Shown here piece after piece: positions 54,529 through 64,000 of a stretch of 64,000 nt of DNA (positions are counted from its first letter, which is position 1; each line of letters begins with the position of its first letter). Location of the stretch: positions 3,461 through 67,460 of the forward strand of contig CAVQNU010000029.1 in assembly GCA_963714255.1 (NCBI GenBank), written 5' to 3'. The notes under the pieces are model-generated. The model saw only the letters and a program-made list of their open reading frames with translations, did no database searches and was not told the DNA's origin. The position numbers and the translations under genes were made by a program. The stretch comes from Rhodovastum sp963714255. Lineage in GTDB: Bacteria; Pseudomonadota; Alphaproteobacteria; Acetobacterales; Acetobacteraceae.

Positions 54529-56202
54529 ATGGCGCAGAACCAGGGCTATATCGACGAGCGCAGCGCCGAGCATGTGGCGGGCTGGCTGCGCGACCTGGGC
54601 GATCCCTCGGCGCGGCTGGTCTTCGAGGTGGTGATCCCCGGCCGGCCGGCCGAGCGCATCCTGCACCGGGGCGTGGCCGACCGGTTCAGCCCGGTGCTGC
54701 GCGCGGTGGGCGTGGGGGATGGCGCCTACGGGTTTCACGTCCGCTTCGCCCGCCCGCTGGCGGCGGCGGAGCGCGACGCCTTGTTCGTGCGTCCGCAAGG
54801 GGCCGCGTGGCGGGCGGAACTGGCGCCGGAATTGCGCACCACGCTCGCCGACAGTGCCACGCCGGTGCCGCCGGTGGCGGCCAGCGGGCCGGACGCGCCG
54901 CGGGCCGCCGGCGGCGGGCCGTTCCAGGGCTATCTGGACGAGCGCAGCACGCATCACGTCGCGGGATGGCTGCGCGACCTGTCCGACCCCGCGCACCGGC
55001 TGGAGGACCAGGTGGTGCTGCCCGGCCCGGACGGCGAGCGCGTGCTGGCCCGGGGGGTGGCCGATACCTATTCCACCCAGCTCGTGCAGGTCGGCGTCGG
55101 CGACGGCGAATACGCCTTCTACGCCTGCTACCCCGAGCCGCTGACCGCCGCCGAGCGCGACCGCGTGCTGGTGCGCCCGGCCGGTGCGGCGTGGCAGGCG
55201 GCGCACGCGCCGGAGATGGTCAGCGAGTTCCTGCCGGTGAGCCATGTGGCGCTCGACCTGGTGGACAATTGCAACCTGCGCTGCCCGTTCTGCGTGGTGG
55301 ACTACGCCGGCGTGCACCGCACCAACATGATGTCGGAGGCGACGTTCCGCTCGGCGCTGCGGCTGATCCCTTATGTGACGCGGGGGAATTTCTGGCTCTC
55401 CTGCCTGCACGAGCCGACGCTGCATCCGCGCCTGCTGGACTTCATCGCCATGGTGCCGGAGTTGTACCGCGACCGGCTATTCTTCACCACCAACCTGGCC
55501 AGGCGGATGCCGCGCGACTACTTCGCAGCCCTGGCCGAGTTGGGCATGCACCACCTCAACGTGTCGCTGGAGAGCCTCGATCCGGCGCTGTATGAGCGCA
55601 TGCGCGCGGGTGCGCGGCACCGTATTTTCCAGGCCAACTGGGAGATGCTGCTCGCGTGTTTCGCCGCCGCGGCGCGGCCGCCGGTGCTGCGCTATAATAT
55701 CATGGCCTATCGCTCGAACCTCGCCGAAATCCCTGGGCTGGTGGACCTGTTGCTGGCCGGGCGGATGGCGGGGCAGGTGGAGATCCGCCATACGTTCGAC
55801 GAGGCGCATATTCCGCAGGACTTCCGCGAGGCCGAGTATCTGACAACGGAGGAATGGGCCTGGCTCGCCGACGCGCTGCGCCACCACGACCCGGCCCGGG
55901 TGCTGCTGCTGGCGCCGCCCGGCGGGGTGGGCTACGCGGGTGGGGCGCCGGTGAAGGCGGCGCCGGAGGCGGTGGGGAGGGTGCCGATCACGGCGAGCGG
56001 CGCGCTGGTGCCGATCACCGCGCCGACCGGGCGCTACCTGCGCATCCCGCGTCCGCTGAACATCGCTATGGACTGGACCGGGGCGCTGCGCATCTATGGC
56101 GGCGAGGTGCGCGGGGCCGGGACGCAGCCCATCCATGTGAATTACCTCGTCACCAATATCGGGTATATCGGCGATCCGTTGCGGTTTCTGATGTCGCTGT
56201 AG
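54529..56202 (+). CDS. Radical SAM protein with two N-terminal repeat domains
   Basis: The 557-residue protein begins with two tandem copies (residues about 5-100 and 125-220) of a module reading GYIDERSAEHVAGWLRDL, then a PG turn, GVADRFS and VGVGDGAYGFHVRF. Such modules occur in bacterial glycosyltransferase-like proteins. A radical SAM domain follows with the cluster motif C248-NLR-C252-PF-C255 and LFFTTNLARRMP, HHLNVSLESLDPALYERM and IRHTFDEAHIP. No C-terminal SPASM cysteines are evident. The substrate is unknown; it may act on the small acidic protein or on a glycan. Confidence 0.75.
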   Translation: MAQNQGYIDERSAEHVAGWLRDLGDPSARLVFEVVIPGRPAERILHRGVADRFSPVLRAVGVGDGAYGFHVRFARPLAAAERDALFVRPQGAAWRAELAPELRTTLADSATPVPPVAASGPDAPRAAGGGPFQGYLDERSTHHVAGWLRDLSDPAHRLEDQVVLPGPDGERVLARGVADTYSTQLVQVGVGDGEYAFYACYPEPLTAAERDRVLVRPAGAAWQAAHAPEMVSEFLPVSHVALDLVDNCNLRCPFCVVDYAGVHRTNMMSEATFRSALRLIPYVTRGNFWLSCLHEPTLHPRLLDFIAMVPELYRDRLFFTTNLARRMPRDYFAALAELGMHHLNVSLESLDPALYERMRAGARHRIFQANWEMLLACFAAAARPPVLRYNIMAYRSNLAEIPGLVDLLLAGRMAGQVEIRHTFDEAHIPQDFREAEYLTTEEWAWLADALRHHDPARVLLLAPPGGVGYAGGAPVKAAPEAVGRVPITASGALVPITAPTGRYLRIPRPLNIAMDWTGALRIYGGEVRGAGTQPIHVNYLVTNIGYIGDPLRFLMSL

Positions 56203-56357
56203 GAAGGTTGGGGCTCCGCCCCAGACCGGCCAGCGGTGGAAACGCCCTGACGAAAACCTGGAGATTCATGGTCCAAACCGTGCCATTCGGACAGCGGGTT
56301 GTGGACAAATTCGGCACTTTGTGTCTTTTTGGCATTGACGCTCAACGGAGACAAACA

Positions 56358-56705
56358 ATGCGAAAGGCAGGCGGGATCATCGCTCTGATTGCCGGGGTTT
56401 TTGGTGTCTTGGCAGCGATCGTGACTCTCGGGGTCGGCGGCGTGGGTTCGGCGTTAAAGGCTGACCATGCGTCCACCGTGGTCTACCTCGGGTGGGGCGG
56501 GTTGGCCGCCTCCTTCCTTACAATAATTTTTGGTGCGGTAGCCATGAATGCAAGCACGCGGGGACCGGGCGTGCTGCTCATCATATCATCTGTTGCTGGG
56601 GCAATTCTCGGCGGCACACTTGTTGCCGTATTCATGGCGCTTGCTCTCATTGGTGGACTTCTGGCGCTGATCGGTGGGGGGAAAAAAGCGCCGGTTCCTA
56701 CCTAA
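56358..56705 (+). CDS. Small four-helix membrane protein, unknown
   Basis: The 115-residue protein is almost entirely hydrophobic: IIALIAGVFGVLAAIVTLGV, a second helix around YLGWGGLAASFLTIIFGA, then ILLIISSVAGAILGG-like and ALALIGGLLALIGG segments. ACGGAG precedes the ATG. The base composition is clearly less GC-rich than the flanks, which suggests transfer. No family recognised. Confidence 0.6.
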   Translation: MRKAGGIIALIAGVFGVLAAIVTLGVGGVGSALKADHASTVVYLGWGGLAASFLTIIFGAVAMNASTRGPGVLLIISSVAGAILGGTLVAVFMALALIGGLLALIGGGKKAPVPT

Positions 56706-56708
56706 CCG

Positions 56709-57305
56709 TCAGTTGACCTGCGAAATCGACGTAAAACGAAATATAAACTCAGGCTCTCGGATTGAACCGGCGAGTGACATACTCGATTCGCTAAAGCAAT
56801 CTGTATCGCTACGAAAAAAAGTTCCGCTAAAGCGCACAATCGTATGTTCGTTCAACTGCGAAGCGCTCTGAAAAACGCTTGAGGTTGGCTCAATTAAGGT
56901 TTTCGCTGAGTAATCCGAAAGACTGTTGTTCCAAGTGTGAACGTATACATCGGGGCCAATTTCTACTTCAAGGACGCCCTTGCCGTCTCCATTCGTTGAG
57001 AGTTTATATACCACTCCAACCCAATTTCTTACCGCCAAGACACGAAAAGTTTGGCATATTGCCTGTGCCCGCATTGGTCGTGCTGCACCCTTAGCCAGGT
57101 CATTTGCGCCGGTGTCGTATCGTCGGCGGGCGTCTTCAATAATCGAGATTAGCTTAGCTTGTTCTGGTGGCATCAACGCATTTAGTTGATCGACGGACAA
57201 CTCCGCATGAGCTTTGCCCATCACGGCAAGAGATGCGAATGTTAGCTGGCCTACGATTGTTACGACGATAGCCGCTAGGTCGCGCATCACACGATCTCCC
57301 ATCAC
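56709..57305 (-). CDS. Secreted hypothetical protein
   Basis: The 198-residue protein has an N-terminal hydrophobic leader (AAIVVTIVGQLTFASLAVMG ... AHA), then ELSVDQLNALMPPEQAKLI and a C-terminal half rich in polar residues (VEIGPDVYVHTWNNSLSDYS). Periplasmic location is likely. Composition is low in GC like its convergent neighbour, with only three bases between their stops. I do not recognise a family. Confidence 0.6.
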   Translation of the reverse strand: MMGDRVMRDLAAIVVTIVGQLTFASLAVMGKAHAELSVDQLNALMPPEQAKLISIIEDARRRYDTGANDLAKGAARPMRAQAICQTFRVLAVRNWVGVVYKLSTNGDGKGVLEVEIGPDVYVHTWNNSLSDYSAKTLIEPTSSVFQSASQLNEHTIVRFSGTFFRSDTDCFSESSMSLAGSIREPEFIFRFTSISQVN

Positions 57306-57467
57306 AGGAATTTGTATCGTAATGATTTTCGCGCGTCAATGCAACACGCTTCGAAAGTCGCGGCCATGGGGCGGCGTGGGCGGGCCTCACGAGGGGCCGC
57401 GCCGAAGGTTTGAAATTGAGTGACGAGGAAAGGGGGAATAAGCGTCGCGGCAACGACCCTGGCCTTC

Positions 57468-60400
57468 CTAATCCGCCGTCGCCCCCATCTTCTCCGCCAG
57501 CGAAGGTATCCGGCTCGCCCGTTTCGGCGCCAGCCACCGCTGCAGCCGCTCCAGGTACAGATAGATGATCGGCGTGGTGTATAGGGTGAGCACTTGGCTC
57601 AGTGCCAGCCCGCCCACCATGGCGAAGCCGAGCGGGCGGCGCAGTTCCGATCCGGCGCCGTGGCCGATCATCAGCGGCAGGCCCGACAGAAGGGCTGCCA
57701 TGGTGGTCATCAGGATCGGGCGGAAGCGCAGCAGGCACGCCTGGCGGATGGCGTTGAACGGCGTCTCGCCGTCGCGCCGCTCGGCGTTGATGGCGAAATC
57801 CACCATCATGATGCCGTTTTTCTTGACGATGCCGATCAGCAGGATGATGCCGATCATGGCGATGACCGACAGGTCGTAGCCGCCCGCCATCAGGATCAGC
57901 AGTGCGCCGACGCCGGCCGAGGGCAGGGTGGAGAGGATGGTCAGCGGCAGGATGTAGCTTTCGTACAATACGCCCAGGATGATGTAGACGCAGATCAGCG
58001 CCGCCGCGATCAGATAGGGCTGGCCGGCCAGCGAGGCCTGGAACGCCTGTGCGGTGCCCTGGAAGGTGCCGTTCAGGGTGATCGGCGTCTGCAGGTTGCG
58101 CATCGCCGCGTTGATGGCGTCCACGGCCTGGCCCAGCGCCACGCCCTGGGCGAGGTTGAACGACACCGTCACCGCCGGGAACTGGCTCTGATGGCTGATG
58201 GAGAGCGGCGCGGTGCGGGAATTGTCCACCTTCACGAAGGTGGAGAGCGGCACCGCCTGCCCGCTGGCGGCGCGGACGTACAGCTTGTCGAGCACCGCGA
58301 GGTTGGCCTGCTGCTCGGGCAGCACCTCCATGACGACGTGGTAGGTGTTCACCTGGGTGAAATACTGCGTCACCTGGCGCTGGCCGAGCGCGTCGTACAG
58401 CGTGTCGTCGATCACCTGCGGCTGGATGCCGAAGCGGGCGGCGGCGTCGCGGTCGATGGTGAGCACCGCCGTGGTGCCGCCGTTCTGCTGGTCGGTGGTG
58501 ACGTCGCGCAGCCCGGGCAGGGTGCGGATGCGCTCGAAGATGCGCGGTGCCCATTCATAGAGCTCGCCGGCATCGGCGTCCTGCAGGGTGAACTGGTAGA
58601 GCGTTTTCGACGGCCGGCCGCCGACGCGCACGTCCTGGCCGGCCTGCAGGAACAGCTGCGCGCCCTCGACGCTGGCGAGCTGCGTGCGCAGCCGGGCGAT
58701 GATCTGCTGGGCGCTGGCGTGGCGCTCGGCGAACGGCTTGAGCGCGATGAAATAGCGCGCGTTGTTGCCGGGCTGTCCGGAGGAGCCGGCGCCGATCGTG
58801 GCGGAATAGCCGGAGATGTCGGGGTCGGCCAGCAGCACCTCGCCGAGCTTGAGGTTCAGCCGCGCCATTTCCTTGAACGACACGTCCTGCGCCGCTTCCG
58901 AGGTGCCGATCAGCACGCCGTTGTCCTGCTCGGGGAAGAACCCCTTGGGGATGTGGATGTAAAGATAGACGGTGAGGGAGACGGTGGCGAGGAACACCAG
59001 CAGCGTGATCAAATGGTGCTTCAGCGCGATGTCGAGCGTGCGCCGGTAGCCGCCGATCAGCGCCTCGAAGCCGCGCTCGACGATGCGGTAGAGCAGCCCG
59101 TGCCGGCCGGTGTCGTGGTGCAGGAAGCGCGAGCACATCATCGGCGTGAGCGTCAGCGACACGACGGCGGAGACCACCACGGCGATGCTGACCGTCATCG
59201 CGAATTCGCGGAACAGCCGCCCGACGATGCCGCCCATCAGCAGCAGCGGCGTGAACACCGCGATCAGCGAGGCGCTGATCGAGACGATGGTGAAGCCGAT
59301 CTCGCCCGAGCCCTTGATGGCGGCCTCCAGCGGCTTCATCCCCTCCTCGATGTGGCGGAAGATGTTTTCCAGCATGACGATGGCATCGTCGACCACGAAG
59401 CCGACCGCGATGGTCAGCGCCATCAGCGACAGATTGTCCAGGCTGTAGTCGAGCAGGTACATGACCGCGAAGGTGCCGACCAGCGCGATCGGCACCGTGA
59501 CGCTGGGGATGATGGTGGCCCACAGGTTGCGCAGGAACAGGAAGATCACCATCACGACGAGGCAGATCGACAGGATCAGCGTGAACTGCACATCGGCCAC
59601 CGAGGCGCGGATGGTCTGGGTGCGGTCCATCACCTCGGTGACCTTCACCGAGGGCGGGATGGCGGCGACCAGCCGCGGCAGCGCCGCCTTGATGCGGTCC
59701 ACGGTCTGGATGATGTTGGCGTCGGGCTGCTTGAAGATGACCAGCAGCACGCCCGGCCGGTTGCTCTGGTAGCCGGCCTGCAGCACGTTCTCGGCCTCGT
59801 CGATGGCCTGGCCGATGTCGCGCACCCGCACCGGCGCGCCGTTGCGGTAGGCGATGACGAGGTCGTTGTATTCGGCGGCGCGGGTGAGCTGGTCGTTGGC
59901 ATAGATGGTGAAGGTGCGCTGCGCGCCGTCCACCGTGCCCTTGGGCGAATTCACGGTGGCGTTCTGCAGCGAGAGCCGCGCGTCTTCCAGCGTCAGCCCC
60001 ATGGCGGCCAGCCGGGCCGGGTCGAGCTGCACCCGCACCGCGCGCTTGCGCTCGCCGCCGATGAACACCTGCGACACGCCGGCGATCTGGCTGATCTGCT
60101 GGGCCAGGATGTTGTCGGCGTAGTCGTCGGCCTCGATCATCGGCCGCTCGTCGGACTGCACGGCGTAGATCAGGATCGGGCTGTCGGCCGGGTTGACCTT
60201 CTGGAAGGTGGGGGGCTGCGGCAGGTTTTTCGGCAGGCTGCCCTGGGCGGCGGTCAACTGGGTCTGGACATCCAGCGCGGCGGAGTCGATCTGGCGGGAC
60301 AGGTCGAACTGGATGGTGATCGAGGTCTGGCCGAGCACCGAGACCGAGGTCATCTGCGAGATGCCGGGGATCTGCGCGAACTGCCGCTCCATCGGCTGCG

Positions 60401-60590
60401 CCACCGAGGTCGCCATGGTCTCCGGGCTGGCGCCGGGGAATTTCGCGGTGACGTTGATGGTGGGGAATTCCACATGCGGCAGCGGGGCCACGGGCAGCAG
60501 CGGATAGGCGGCGATGCCCACCAGCAGGATCGCCGCCATCAGCAGCGAGGTGCCGACGGGCCGGCGGATGAAGGGGGCCGAGATGCTCAT
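57468..60590 (-). CDS. RND multidrug efflux permease, MdtB/MdtC type
   Basis: The 1,040-residue inner-membrane transporter has the RND layout of twelve helices and two large periplasmic loops. The N terminus SISAPFIRRPVGTSLLMAA, the TM4 proton-relay aspartates in VGFVVDDAIVMLENIFRHIE, and the C-terminal GIVKKNGIMMVDFAI are family hallmarks. It exports drugs or bile-salt-like compounds with the adaptor encoded just upstream. No outer-membrane factor gene is present in the window. Confidence 0.9.
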   Translation of the reverse strand: MSISAPFIRRPVGTSLLMAAILLVGIAAYPLLPVAPLPHVEFPTINVTAKFPGASPETMATSVAQPMERQFAQIPGISQMTSVSVLGQTSITIQFDLSRQIDSAALDVQTQLTAAQGSLPKNLPQPPTFQKVNPADSPILIYAVQSDERPMIEADDYADNILAQQISQIAGVSQVFIGGERKRAVRVQLDPARLAAMGLTLEDARLSLQNATVNSPKGTVDGAQRTFTIYANDQLTRAAEYNDLVIAYRNGAPVRVRDIGQAIDEAENVLQAGYQSNRPGVLLVIFKQPDANIIQTVDRIKAALPRLVAAIPPSVKVTEVMDRTQTIRASVADVQFTLILSICLVVMVIFLFLRNLWATIIPSVTVPIALVGTFAVMYLLDYSLDNLSLMALTIAVGFVVDDAIVMLENIFRHIEEGMKPLEAAIKGSGEIGFTIVSISASLIAVFTPLLLMGGIVGRLFREFAMTVSIAVVVSAVVSLTLTPMMCSRFLHHDTGRHGLLYRIVERGFEALIGGYRRTLDIALKHHLITLLVFLATVSLTVYLYIHIPKGFFPEQDNGVLIGTSEAAQDVSFKEMARLNLKLGEVLLADPDISGYSATIGAGSSGQPGNNARYFIALKPFAERHASAQQIIARLRTQLASVEGAQLFLQAGQDVRVGGRPSKTLYQFTLQDADAGELYEWAPRIFERIRTLPGLRDVTTDQQNGGTTAVLTIDRDAAARFGIQPQVIDDTLYDALGQRQVTQYFTQVNTYHVVMEVLPEQQANLAVLDKLYVRAASGQAVPLSTFVKVDNSRTAPLSISHQSQFPAVTVSFNLAQGVALGQAVDAINAAMRNLQTPITLNGTFQGTAQAFQASLAGQPYLIAAALICVYIILGVLYESYILPLTILSTLPSAGVGALLILMAGGYDLSVIAMIGIILLIGIVKKNGIMMVDFAINAERRDGETPFNAIRQACLLRFRPILMTTMAALLSGLPLMIGHGAGSELRRPLGFAMVGGLALSQVLTLYTTPIIYLYLERLQRWLAPKRASRIPSLAEKMGATAD

Positions 60591-60617
60591 GGGCCGTCCT
60601 GTCTCATGCCAATCGGG

Positions 60618-61734
60618 TCAGCCGGCGGGCCGGGTTTCGGCCACCGCGACGCGCGAGCCGTTCTGCAGCCGCGACGCCCCGTTCACCACCACCTGGGCGC
60701 CGTCCGCCAGCCCTTTGAGGATGACGGCGGTGGTGCCGTCGTCCTGGCCGCGCTCGACCGGCTGCACGGCGACGGTGGCATCCGGCTTCAGCACGAACAC
60801 ATACAGGTTGGTCTGGCTGCGCTGCACCGCCACCGAGGGCACGGTGAGCACGTTGCGCTGCACCTGCAGCCGCAGGCGCACGTTGACGAACTGGCCCGGC
60901 CACAGCCGGTTGTCGGGGTTCGGGAACATCGCCTTCAGCCGGATCGTGCCGGTGCCGGGATCGATGGCGTTGTCGGTGGTCAGCAACTCGCCGGTGCCGA
61001 GCTGGGTGTGATCGTCGGGGCTGTCGGCGAACACGGCGAGCCGGCCGGCGGTCATGGCGGCCTGGATGCGCGGCAGCGCGTCCTGCGGCAGGGTGTAGAC
61101 CACCGCGATCGGGTGGATCTGCGCGATGGTGACGATACCAGGGGAGGTCGTGTCGCTGGCGCGGACGAAATTGCCGACATCGACCAGCCGCAGGCCGATG
61201 CGGCCGTCGATCGGCGAGGTGATGGTGCAGAATTCGAGGTTCAGCCGGGCGGCGTCGATGGCGGCGTCGTCGCCGACCAGCGTGGCGGCGATCTGGCCGA
61301 CCAGGGCGGCCTGGGTGTCGAGCTGCTGGCGCGAGGCGAAGTCGCTGCGGATCAGCGACTGGGTGCGGGCGAGGTCGCGCCGGGCGTTTTCCAGCTGCAC
61401 CTCGTCGAAGGTTTTCTTGGCCAGCGCCTGGGCCAGCAGGGCGGCGTAGGGGCGCGGGTCGATCAGCGCCAGCCGGTCGCCGCGTTTCACGTCCTGGCCC
61501 TCGGTGAAGAACACCTGCTCCAGCGTGCCGTCTACCCGCGGGTGGACCACCACCGACTGGAACGCCTGGACGGTGCCGATGTTGCGCAACAGGATCGGCA
61601 CGTCCTGGCGCACCGCCGGGGCGACCGTGATCGGGACCGCCGGGCCGGCGCCGGCCGGCTGGGCCGATGCGCCGGCGGGCAGGAGGGTCGCGGCCAGCAG
61701 CGCCATGCCGGCAAAGCACCGGCGCCGGCCGCGC

Positions 61735-61736
<2 letters not shown>
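60618..61736 (-). CDS. RND periplasmic adaptor, probably cut at its 5' end
   Basis: The protein of about 372 residues has a signal-peptide-like start (CFAGMALLAATLLPAGASAQ), the lipoyl half-motifs VKRGDRLALIDPRPYAALLAQ and EFCTITSPIDGRIGLRLVD, and barrel segments ending in VVNGASRLQNGSRVAV. It serves the permease 27 bases downstream. The first in-frame start is a GTG at 61736, where the sequence changes into ruvB without any ribosome-binding site. A few native N-terminal codons and the promoter are therefore probably missing. An internal ATG at 61706 is a weaker alternative. Confidence 0.85.

Positions 61737-61741
<5 letters not shown>
61727..61741. other. Junction between two unrelated sequences
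   Basis: Within these bases the minus-strand adaptor gene loses its start region and a plus-strand RuvB begins in the middle of its Walker A motif (PPGLGKTT). Both genes are truncated at the same point, no mobile-element end is visible, and gene style changes on the right. Confidence 0.8.
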
Positions 61742-62572
<831 letters not shown>

Positions 62573-62589
62573 CCGGGCAGACCGCGTGA

Positions 62590-62618
62590 TTGCGGATCGC
62601 CGGCTGGGCGCGCATAAT
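62590..62618 (+). promoter_or_regulatory. Putative promoter of the alcohol dehydrogenase, leaderless geometry
   Basis: TTGCGG at about 62590 and CATAAT at about 62613-62618 are spaced by 17 bases. The -10 box ends six bases before the ATG at 62625, so transcription would start at or next to the start codon. No Shine-Dalgarno sequence is visible. Confidence 0.5.
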
Positions 62619-62624
62619 GGTGGC

Positions 62625-63692
62625 ATGTCTACAACGATTGGGCTGCGCACCAAGGGCTATGCGGCGAGCCGAGCGAGCGCACCGCTCGAACCGTTCGTCT
62701 TCGAGCGGCGCGAGCCGCGGCCGCACGACGTGGTCATCGACATCAAGTATTGCGGCATCTGCCACTCCGACATCCATCAGGTCCGCGACGAGTGGGGCGC
62801 TTCGACGTTTCCGATGGTCCCGGGCCACGAGATCGCCGGCGTCGTCGCTCGGGTCGGCGAGGGCGTGACGAAGTTCCGAGCCGGCGACCGTGTCGGGGTC
62901 GGCTGCTTCGTCGACTCCTGCGGCGAATGCGACGCGTGCCGGCGCGGGCTCGAGCAGTTCTGCCTGGTCCACTGCGCCTTCACTTACAACGGCACCGAGC
63001 GTGACGGCGTGACGCCCACCTACGGCGGATATTCCGAGCGCATCGTCGTCAACGAGGACTACGTCCTGCGGATCCCCGACGCGTTGCCGCTCGACGCCGC
63101 GGCCCCGCTGCTCTGCGCCGGCATCACGCTCTATTCGCCTTTGAAGCACTGGAACGCCGGTCCGGGCAAGCGCGTCGCGATCGTCGGCCTTGGCGGCCTC
63201 GGCCACATGGGCGTCAAGCTCGCCCACGCGCTCGGCGCCGAGGTGACCGTCCTCAGCCAGTCGCTCAAGAAGCAGGACGACGCGAAGCGCCTGGGCGCCG
63301 ATCGCTGCTACGCCACCTCCGATCCGGCGACGTTCAGCGCACTGCGCGGTTCGTTCGACCTCATCGTCAGCACCGTCTCGGCGCTGGTGGACTGGAACGC
63401 GTATCTGAATCTGCTCAAGATCGACGGGGCGATGGTCGTGGTGGGGATCCCCGAGGTCGACGTGCCGGTCGGCGCCGGCTCGCTCGTGCAAGGACGCCGC
63501 AGCCTCGCCGGATCGATGATCGGCGGCATCGCCGAGACGCAGGAGATGCTCGACTTCTGCGGCGCGCACGGCATCGTTTCGGAGATCGAGCTGACGGCGA
63601 TCCAAGACGTGAACGAGGCTTACGAGCGCGTCGTCAAGAGCGACGTTCGCTATCGCTTCGTGATCGACATCGCGTCGCTGAACGAAGCGTAA
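62625..63692 (+). CDS. Zinc-dependent NAD(P) alcohol dehydrogenase (YahK/CAD type)
   Basis: This 355-residue medium-chain dehydrogenase has the catalytic-zinc motif KYCGICHSDIHQVRDEWG and GHEIAGVVARVGEGV. The structural-zinc cysteines lie in DSCGECDACRRGLEQFC, and the NAD(P)-binding loop is VAIVGLGGLGHMGVKLA. It interconverts aldehydes and primary alcohols, usually with NADPH in this subgroup. It lies 53 bases after ruvB, in the segment that appears foreign to the rest of the window. Confidence 0.9.
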   Translation: MSTTIGLRTKGYAASRASAPLEPFVFERREPRPHDVVIDIKYCGICHSDIHQVRDEWGASTFPMVPGHEIAGVVARVGEGVTKFRAGDRVGVGCFVDSCGECDACRRGLEQFCLVHCAFTYNGTERDGVTPTYGGYSERIVVNEDYVLRIPDALPLDAAAPLLCAGITLYSPLKHWNAGPGKRVAIVGLGGLGHMGVKLAHALGAEVTVLSQSLKKQDDAKRLGADRCYATSDPATFSALRGSFDLIVSTVSALVDWNAYLNLLKIDGAMVVVGIPEVDVPVGAGSLVQGRRSLAGSMIGGIAETQEMLDFCGAHGIVSEIELTAIQDVNEAYERVVKSDVRYRFVIDIASLNEA

Positions 63693-63744
63693 CCTTTCGC
63701 CTAGTGACGTTACATCCAAGGAGCGGGGAAGCGAAAGGGAAGCA

Positions 63745-64000
63745 ATGCAAAAGCGCACGCTGGGAGGCAACCTGGAAGTCTCGGCCCTCGGCCTCGGCTG
63801 CATGGGAATGTCCTTCTCGTACGGTCCGCCCGCGGACAAGCGCGAGATGATCTCGCTCATCCGGACCGCCGTGGAACGCGGCATCACGTTCTTCGACACC
63901 GCCGAGGTGTACGGGCCGTTCGCCAACGAGGAGCTCGTGGGCGAGGCTCTCGCTCCCGTCCGCGACCACGTGGCGATCGCCACCAAGTTCGGGTTCCGCC
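63745..64000 (+). CDS. Aldo/keto reductase (partial, runs off the window)
   Basis: The first 85 residues are visible: MQKRTLGGNLEVSALGLGCM, FFDTAEVYGPFANEELVGEA with the catalytic Asp and Tyr, and VAIATKFGFR with the catalytic lysine. This is the NADPH-dependent YeaE/AKR13-like subgroup with a TIM-barrel fold. AAAGGGAAG lies a few bases before the ATG. Confidence 0.88.
   Translation, partial: MQKRTLGGNLEVSALGLGCMGMSFSYGPPADKREMISLIRTAVERGITFFDTAEVYGPFANEELVGEALAPVRDHVAIATKFGFR

Overview
The window reads as two unrelated pieces of DNA. Bases 1 to about 61,735 come from a very GC-rich alphaproteobacterium, most likely an Acetobacteraceae member. The reasons are the aerobic cobalamin pathway built around CobN and a CobZ-like flavoprotein, the DUF3141/pta/fabI cluster, the modABC genes next to a nitrogenase-associated ArsC-like gene, and the intergenic repeat families. 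From about 61,735 to the end lies a RuvB that begins inside its Walker A motif, a zinc alcohol dehydrogenase and the start of an aldo/keto reductase. Their style differs, and the RND adaptor gene on the other side is cut at the same point. I read this as an assembly chimera or a recent illegitimate junction.

Layout: 1-7 kb holds a divergent glutamyl-tRNA synthetase paralogue, an HscC-type Hsp70 with its membrane J-protein, a sulfotransferase, tRNA-Gly and a frameshifted cysteine synthase. 7-17 kb holds a small membrane protein, a patatin lipoprotein, the DUF3141/phosphotransacetylase/FabI cluster, a SYLF protein, a DUF2254 membrane protein and a secreted cyclophilin fusion. 17-20 kb holds modCBA plus the NifO-like gene, which suggests molybdenum supply for nitrogenase. 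20-35.7 kb is a cobalamin locus: DUF1636-cobW-cobN-cobM-cobI, cobO, a riboswitch-led cobE-cobD-cobC-cobB-cobA operon, cobZ-cobK, and cobH-cobJ. Steps not seen here (cobL, cobF, cobS/T, cobQ, cobP/U/V) must be elsewhere.

36.0-47.8 kb is an accessory island of nested mobile elements. An IS21-type element with a 7-bp target duplication carries, inside the P-loop codons of its istB, a 2.6-kb serine-recombinase cassette with inverted-repeat ends. Two inverted ISAs1-type copies follow, one split by an IS5-type element. The split copy sits inside a low-GC gene resembling the DcdV/AvcD anti-phage dCTP deaminases, which has lost its middle. A truncated HigA-like antitoxin gene and a decayed IS3-type element close the island.

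47.8-61.7 kb holds a MacAB/LolCDE-like exporter, a CUT1-type sugar ABC transporter without its binding protein, a small acidic protein next to a radical SAM protein with two N-terminal repeats, two low-GC small genes and an RND efflux pair.

Two features run across the first piece. One is a family of about 85-bp AT-rich elements (seven copies) that fold as two hairpins inside a long outer stem, sit at gene ends and sometimes supply stop codons. The other is a recurrent single-base surplus that breaks otherwise conserved genes (cysK, pta, cobM, cobH, the acidic-tail gene). It looks more like sequencing error than biology, so these genes may be intact in the organism.
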